Shown here piece after piece: positions 7,095 through 9,530 of a DNA stretch of 9,530 bases; the stretch's first letter is position 1, and every line of letters begins with the position of its first letter. Where the stretch lies: assembly GCA_963623095.1 (NCBI GenBank), contig CAVFKD010000041.1, positions 1 through 9,530 on the forward strand. Direction: 5' to 3'. The notes under the pieces were generated by a model. It was not told the origin of the DNA and searched no databases. It worked only from the letters and a program-made list of their open reading frames with translations. Source of the stretch: UBA3210 sp963623095. Lineage in GTDB: Bacteria; Bacillota_I; Bacilli_A; RFN20; CAG-449. The position numbers and the translations under genes are program-made.

Positions 7095-8600
7095 TTATTC
7101 ATTATATGAGATAGCAAAGTCAGAATTGCGCTTAGCGTTAGGTGAACTATCCGAACAACTACGCAAAATAGAATTATTAAGTGATTCTTCTAACTTATTT
7201 TCTATTACATTATCAGGAAATATAGTTACCTTTAAATAATCTCTATCTATTTCTACTCTTTTAACTAGATTATTAAGTATAGCTACTTTAGTTTCTTCAC
7301 TATTTGAATCTAAGTCTTTAAACTTAAGTAGATATTCATAAGTATCTACTAAATCAAGTTTAGTTTGTTCTTTAGATTTTAAATAAGATATTTCAGTATT
7401 AGTTTTATCTATTGTATCTTCTAATTCTTTAACTTTATCATTTAAGGTTTTAGAATACATTCCATTTTGTATCGCTACCATAATGTTTGATAATTTAGTC
7501 TTATCTGAATTTAATTTAGTTTCTAACTTATTAATCTCAGTATTAGAATCTATATTTGAATTATAGAATTCACATATAGAATGAGTTAAGTTTTCTATAT
7601 TATCTTCATTACTAAAATAATTACATACTTGTTCTATTACTTTAGTTTCTATATCACTTTTCTTTAATCTTCTAAAATAAGCATTATTATCTTTACATTC
7701 ATAATATCTATAATTCATATTACATTTATTACTAGATCTTCCTATGTAGGAAGCTTTAGTAATTGAATCTACTAACTTATTAGTTAAATAATATTTCTCT
7801 CCTCTTTTATCTCTTGTAACATGTTTATTCTTATCTAGTATTGAATTAGCTTTATCAAATAAATCTTTATCAATAATAGGTGGAACTATATTGGTATAGA
7901 TTTCATCATTAAACTTAGCTATACCAATATATTTTTCATTTCTTATTATCCTTCTAATTTTCGATATAGACCATTTATAACCATTGTTAGTAGAAATACC
8001 CTTAGAGTTTAAAAAAGAAGCTATATCGTTTAATTTGAGGCCTTTTAGAATAGATTCAAATATCTCTTTTACAACATTTGATTCATATTCATCTATTACA
8101 TAATGTTTATCTTTTATTTTATAGCCATATATACAGGCTCCACCTGTATATTGGCCTTTCTTTCTTGATTCTTTATTTCCTCTTTTAACTTTCTCTGCAA
8201 GTTCTTTAGAATAATATTCAGAATATCCAATTAACATTGATTCCATCAATATTCCATCTGGTTTATCAGATATGTTTTCAGTAGCACTTATTACTCTTAC
8301 TCCGTTTAAACCTAAGATATGTTTATAAGTTTCAGATACATATCTGTCACGAGAGAATCTATCTAACTTATAAACTATTACATATTGAAATTCTTTATTG
8401 TAAGAATCTTGAACCATTTTAAGAAATGATGGTCTATCATCAGTTCTTCCTGATATGGCTCTATCAATGTAATGATTAATTATTTTATATCCTTGATATT
8501 CTGCAAATCTATTAATCTCACTTATTTGACCTTCAATAGATTGTTCAGTTTGTTTATCGCTTGAATATCTAGCATATAGTACTGCAATCTTTTGATCCAT
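7095..8600 (-). CDS. Large serine recombinase (site-specific integrase/resolvase family)
   Basis: The 501-residue protein is in the usual size range for large serine integrases. The N-terminal catalytic domain shows YARYSSDKQ (R11 and the nucleophile S13), the region ISGRTDDRP (R52, R56) and KLDRFSRD (K78, D80, R81, R84), so the active site looks intact. Residues about 155-260 match the recombinase DNA-binding domain, with the typical phrases YGY, WS.S.IRRIIRNEKYIG and PPIID. The zinc-ribbon region (about 272-312) retains the phrases Y.IGR and YYEC but has lost most of its metal ligands: D278 and T281 stand where a CxxC is expected. A coiled coil (about 352-412) follows, as is usual in these enzymes. 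The last 25 residues (from about N475) are encoded by unusual codons for this window (CGT, CGC, TCG). ATG at 8600 has GGGAGG upstream, within the overlapping small gene. It presumably integrates or excises a mobile element. Confidence 0.92.
   Translation of the reverse strand: MDQKIAVLYARYSSDKQTEQSIEGQISEINRFAEYQGYKIINHYIDRAISGRTDDRPSFLKMVQDSYNKEFQYVIVYKLDRFSRDRYVSETYKHILGLNGVRVISATENISDKPDGILMESMLIGYSEYYSKELAEKVKRGNKESRKKGQYTGGACIYGYKIKDKHYVIDEYESNVVKEIFESILKGLKLNDIASFLNSKGISTNNGYKWSISKIRRIIRNEKYIGIAKFNDEIYTNIVPPIIDKDLFDKANSILDKNKHVTRDKRGEKYYLTNKLVDSITKASYIGRSSNKCNMNYRYYECKDNNAYFRRLKKSDIETKVIEQVCNYFSNEDNIENLTHSICEFYNSNIDSNTEINKLETKLNSDKTKLSNIMVAIQNGMYSKTLNDKVKELEDTIDKTNTEISYLKSKEQTKLDLVDTYEYLLKFKDLDSNSEETKVAILNNLVKRVEIDRDYLKVTIFPDNVIENKLEESLNNSILRSCSDSSPNAKRNSDFAISYNE
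7126..7166. other. Possible recombinase attachment-site junction at the 3' end of the recombinase gene
   Basis: A 41-base stretch near the end of the recombinase gene is richer in G+C than its surroundings and is imperfectly two-fold symmetric. TTGCG (7126-7130) mirrors CGCAA (7162-7166), and GTTAGG (7137-7142) mirrors CCGAAC (7151-7156) with one mismatch, around a centre near 7146/7147. Size, imperfect symmetry and position beside a serine integrase gene resemble attL/attP sites of that family. This is inference: no second copy was found in the window. Confidence 0.25.
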
Positions 8601-8835
8601 TAGATTTACCTCCCATTAGTAATGTTAAGTTCTTTTGTTCTTTAGATTCTCCATATAAAGTTTTAAATACACATGTAGGAGTAAGATTATCTAATCTTCC
8701 TCCAACTCTTGAATATTTAATTAACTCCATTGCTAGATATTCTCCTAAGTTTTTAGGTTCGTATGAATCTATCATAATTTTTTGTTTGTCTATAATATCA
8801 ATCCTCCTTCTTTTATTTTCTTTTTTTAAGTTCAC
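8569..8835 (-). CDS. Small unknown protein co-translated with the recombinase
   Basis: The open frame ends with TAG at 8571-8569, 32 bases inside the recombinase gene, and its last codons carry the recombinase ribosome binding site, so the two are translationally coupled. The longest form starts at GTG 8835 (88 residues) but has no ribosome binding site there. A near-perfect AGAAGGAGG lies inside the frame at 8811-8803 and would serve an unusual ATT at 8796 or ATA at 8793, giving about 74-75 residues. The first in-frame ATG (8775) is too far from it. The product is mixed charged/hydrophobic, with a helix-like middle (LGEYLAMELIKYSRVGG) and two cysteines near its end. No membrane segment or signal peptide is seen. 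I do not recognise the family. Position suggests a recombinase accessory such as a directionality factor or regulator, but nothing in the sequence proves it. Confidence 0.6.
   Translation of the reverse strand: MNLKKENKRRRIDIIDKQKIMIDSYEPKNLGEYLAMELIKYSRVGGRLDNLTPTCVFKTLYGESKEQKNLTLLMGGKSNGSKDCSTIC
8803..8811 (-). promoter_or_regulatory. Strong ribosome binding site without an ATG at normal distance
   Basis: AGAAGGAGG is the best Shine-Dalgarno sequence in the right half of the window, yet no ATG, GTG or usable TTG follows within 5-12 bases. The TTG directly after it is closed by TAG four codons on. In the frame of the small recombinase-linked protein, ATT lies 6 bases and ATA 9 bases downstream. 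Either a rare start codon is used, as ATT is in infC, or the site is inherited from a changed start region. Confidence 0.5.
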
Positions 8836-8853
8836 ATAAGGAATAGAAAGAAG

Positions 8854-8959
8854 TATTACTATATAACTTAAGTTAGTAATAATATATTTATTAAATTCAC
8901 GTGAATTTAAATAATACCCTTTATATTCCCCTATAAATAATTTGAGAGAGTAATTATTT
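8854..8959 (-). promoter_or_regulatory. Three successive inverted repeats in the leader of the recombinase operon
   Basis: In transcript order these are: AAATAATT/AATTATTT (8959-8952 with 8942-8935, 9-base loop); a perfect 20-bp palindrome with half-site TTAAATTCAC (8891-8910); and TATTACTA/TAGTAATA (8854-8861 with 8874-8881), which overlaps a smaller palindrome AACTTAAGTT (8865-8874). All lie between the candidate promoter near 9050 and the small recombinase-linked gene. They could be operators, alternative RNA folds controlling recombinase expression, or recombinase binding sites. The 20-bp palindrome is the most regular. Confidence 0.45.
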
Positions 8960-8971
8960 CTTATAGTTCAT
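8954..8971 (-). other. Possible five-codon leader reading frame (MNYKK)
   Basis: ATG at 8971 follows AGAAAGGAAAG with tight spacing and reads MNYKK before TAA at 8956-8954. The frame runs into the first inverted repeat of the leader (8935-8959), as leader peptides of attenuators do. Its ATG overlaps the TGA of another open frame (ATGA, 8971-8968). At five codons it cannot be called a gene from sequence alone. Confidence 0.2.
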
Positions 8972-9041
8972 CTTTCCTTTCTGTGATTTAAAATTGTTCC
9001 CTCACTATATAAGTCCACAAAAAATGACACTTTGTCGCCAT

Positions 9042-9070
9042 ATTTTAAGAAAAATTTTAAAAAGCGTAAA
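9042..9070 (-). promoter_or_regulatory. Candidate promoter of the recombinase operon
   Basis: On the minus strand TTTACG (9070-9065, four of six matches to -35) precedes TAAAAT (9047-9042, five of six to -10) by exactly 17 bases. It lies immediately after the terminator of the upstream gene, a natural place for a new transcription unit. The leader to the small gene would be over 200 bases long. In such AT-rich DNA chance matches are common, so this is moderate evidence only. Confidence 0.4.
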
Positions 9071-9072
9071 AA

Positions 9073-9102
9073 AAGACGGAAGATTTTTGAGTCTTTCGTC
9101 TT
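9073..9102 (-). terminator. Intrinsic terminator after the right-end gene, possibly bidirectional
   Basis: AAGACG-G-AAGA (9073-9083) pairs with TCTT-T-CGTCTT (9092-9102), giving an 11-pair stem with one G.T position and an 8-base loop. On the minus strand the stem is followed at once by seven T residues, so it should end transcripts from the gene at the right edge. On the plus strand ATGTTTTTAT follows, so some function in that direction is possible, although no plus-strand gene was found. Confidence 0.85.
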
Positions 9103-9278
9103 ATGTTTTTATATTAAGCAATTACAGCTTATTTATATGAATTTATTATAGAAACATCACATGGTAATCTTACAAGAATAACGTCATCTGGGTATCCCAG
9201 TGTTAAACTTGTTTAAAGTGAGTTGGTGCCATCGTGCGCCATACTCTTATCCTGTTTCTATTTTCGGATTAATTTAAA
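9103..9278 (-). other. Gene-free 3' region with a small G+C-richer island
   Basis: These 176 bases lie between the stop of the right-end gene and its terminator. Most is plain AT-rich DNA, but 9181-9240 is clearly richer in G+C and contains CTGGG/CCCAG (9188-9200), TTAAAC/GTTTAA (9203-9216) and the near-repeat GTGCC/GTGCGCC (9226-9240). Several very short frames overlap here: MAHDGTNSL behind AGGA, and two frames that join across the CCC run at 9196-9198 if one base is shifted, the downstream one reading YPDDVILVRLPC to TAA at 9129. This may be the remnant of a gene end, an untranslated structured RNA, or nothing. Confidence 0.35.
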
Positions 9279-9530
9279 TTATCTTAATGGGCCAAATTCG
9301 TTTTCTATAACCCTTTGTAAATCATCTATAGTCTTAATTTTAGTCATTTGTTCTGGTTTTAAATCACATTTAAATCCAGCTCCTGTGGCTCTATGTTCAT
9401 TATCATCATTTCCTCTATTGTGTAAATTAACAACAACACCATTATGATTAATTTTCTTATTCTTAAAATCTATATTTTCAATTTTAATGCAATAAACGTA
9501 AATATCATTTGGAGCTATTCCTAAGAATAG
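9279..9530 (-). CDS. C-terminal end of an unidentified protein (5' part beyond the window)
   Basis: Reading from the right edge on the minus strand, one frame stays open for 83 codons to TAA at 9281-9279. It looks like real protein: strand-like segments (NDIYVYCIKIENIDF, GVVVNL) followed by HNRGNDDNEHRATGAGF and a helical, charged tail ending EFGPLR. The histidine- and arginine-containing stretch H37-R47 could be functional, but I cannot assign a family. It precedes the terminator at 9073-9102 and lies upstream of the recombinase unit, so it may be cargo of the same mobile element. The plus-strand frame over the same DNA is a shadow with poor protein character. Confidence 0.7.
   Translation of the reverse strand, partial: LFLGIAPNDIYVYCIKIENIDFKNKKINHNGVVVNLHNRGNDDNEHRATGAGFKCDLKPEQMTKIKTIDDLQRVIENEFGPLR

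Noticed and set aside
7126..7166. Terminator hairpin for the recombinase gene
   Set aside because: It lies inside the coding sequence, the arms are interrupted and no T-tract follows; the attachment-site reading fits better, though unproven.
9181..9240. tRNA or known small RNA
   Set aside because: No cloverleaf, TTCRA-type T-loop or CCA end is visible on either strand, and I recognise no standard RNA family.
9223..9447. Plus-strand open frame of 74 codons
   Set aside because: It begins at TTG with no ribosome binding site and lies opposite the better minus-strand frame ending at 9279; its Cys/Ser/Leu-rich composition is typical of antisense translation.
1..9530. Mycoplasma-type genetic code (TGA as tryptophan)
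   Set aside because: All tryptophans in the recognisable genes are TGG and no gene contains in-frame TGA, so the standard bacterial code suffices.
1..9530. CRISPR array or insertion sequence
   Set aside because: No regularly spaced identical repeats were seen, and no transposase other than the serine recombinase.

Overview
The window is very AT-rich (roughly a quarter G+C by eye). Genes start at ATG behind AGGAGG-type ribosome binding sites, arginine is almost always AGA, tryptophan is TGG, and no gene reads through TGA. This suits a low-G+C Firmicute, probably a gut member of the Bacilli/Mollicutes side using the standard code. The species cannot be named from the sequence. Every gene I can support lies on the minus strand, so the natural reading order is right to left.

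Right end (9530 to 9073): the last 83 codons of an unidentified protein, then about 175 bases without a clear gene that hold a small G+C-richer island (9181-9240), closed by a strong intrinsic terminator (9073-9102). Next comes a leader-like region (9072-8836) with a candidate promoter, three successive inverted repeats (one a perfect 20-bp palindrome) and possible tiny reading frames. It leads into a small unknown protein and a large serine recombinase (8835 to 7095), overlapping and probably co-translated. This half looks like one end of an integrated mobile element. An imperfect two-fold symmetric, G+C-richer stretch inside the 3' end of the recombinase gene (7126-7166) could be its attachment-site junction.

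Middle (7094 to 3146): a two-gene operon with its own promoter, a metallophosphoesterase of the SbcD/Mre11 type followed by an SbcC/Rad50-type coiled-coil ATPase. Stop and start are one base apart and the pair ends at an intrinsic terminator. The ATPase has no zinc-hook CxxC. A hydrophobic, membrane-segment-like stretch sits in the middle of its coiled coil instead, which makes the pair look more like Bacillus YhaO-YhaN than classical SbcCD. It is probably a membrane-associated DNA-processing nuclease complex.

Left end (3145 to 1): an intergenic region with a 23-bp perfect dyad, then a very large surface or secreted protein (at least 1016 residues, running off the window) with an N-terminal membrane anchor or signal sequence, a unique domain of about 300 residues, and about four degenerate repeats of about 182 residues. 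No CRISPR array, tRNA, rRNA or insertion sequence was seen. The most notable items are the membrane-type hook replacement in the ATPase, the repeat architecture of the surface protein, the recombinase with a degraded zinc ribbon and possible attachment site at its 3' end, and the structured leader ahead of it.
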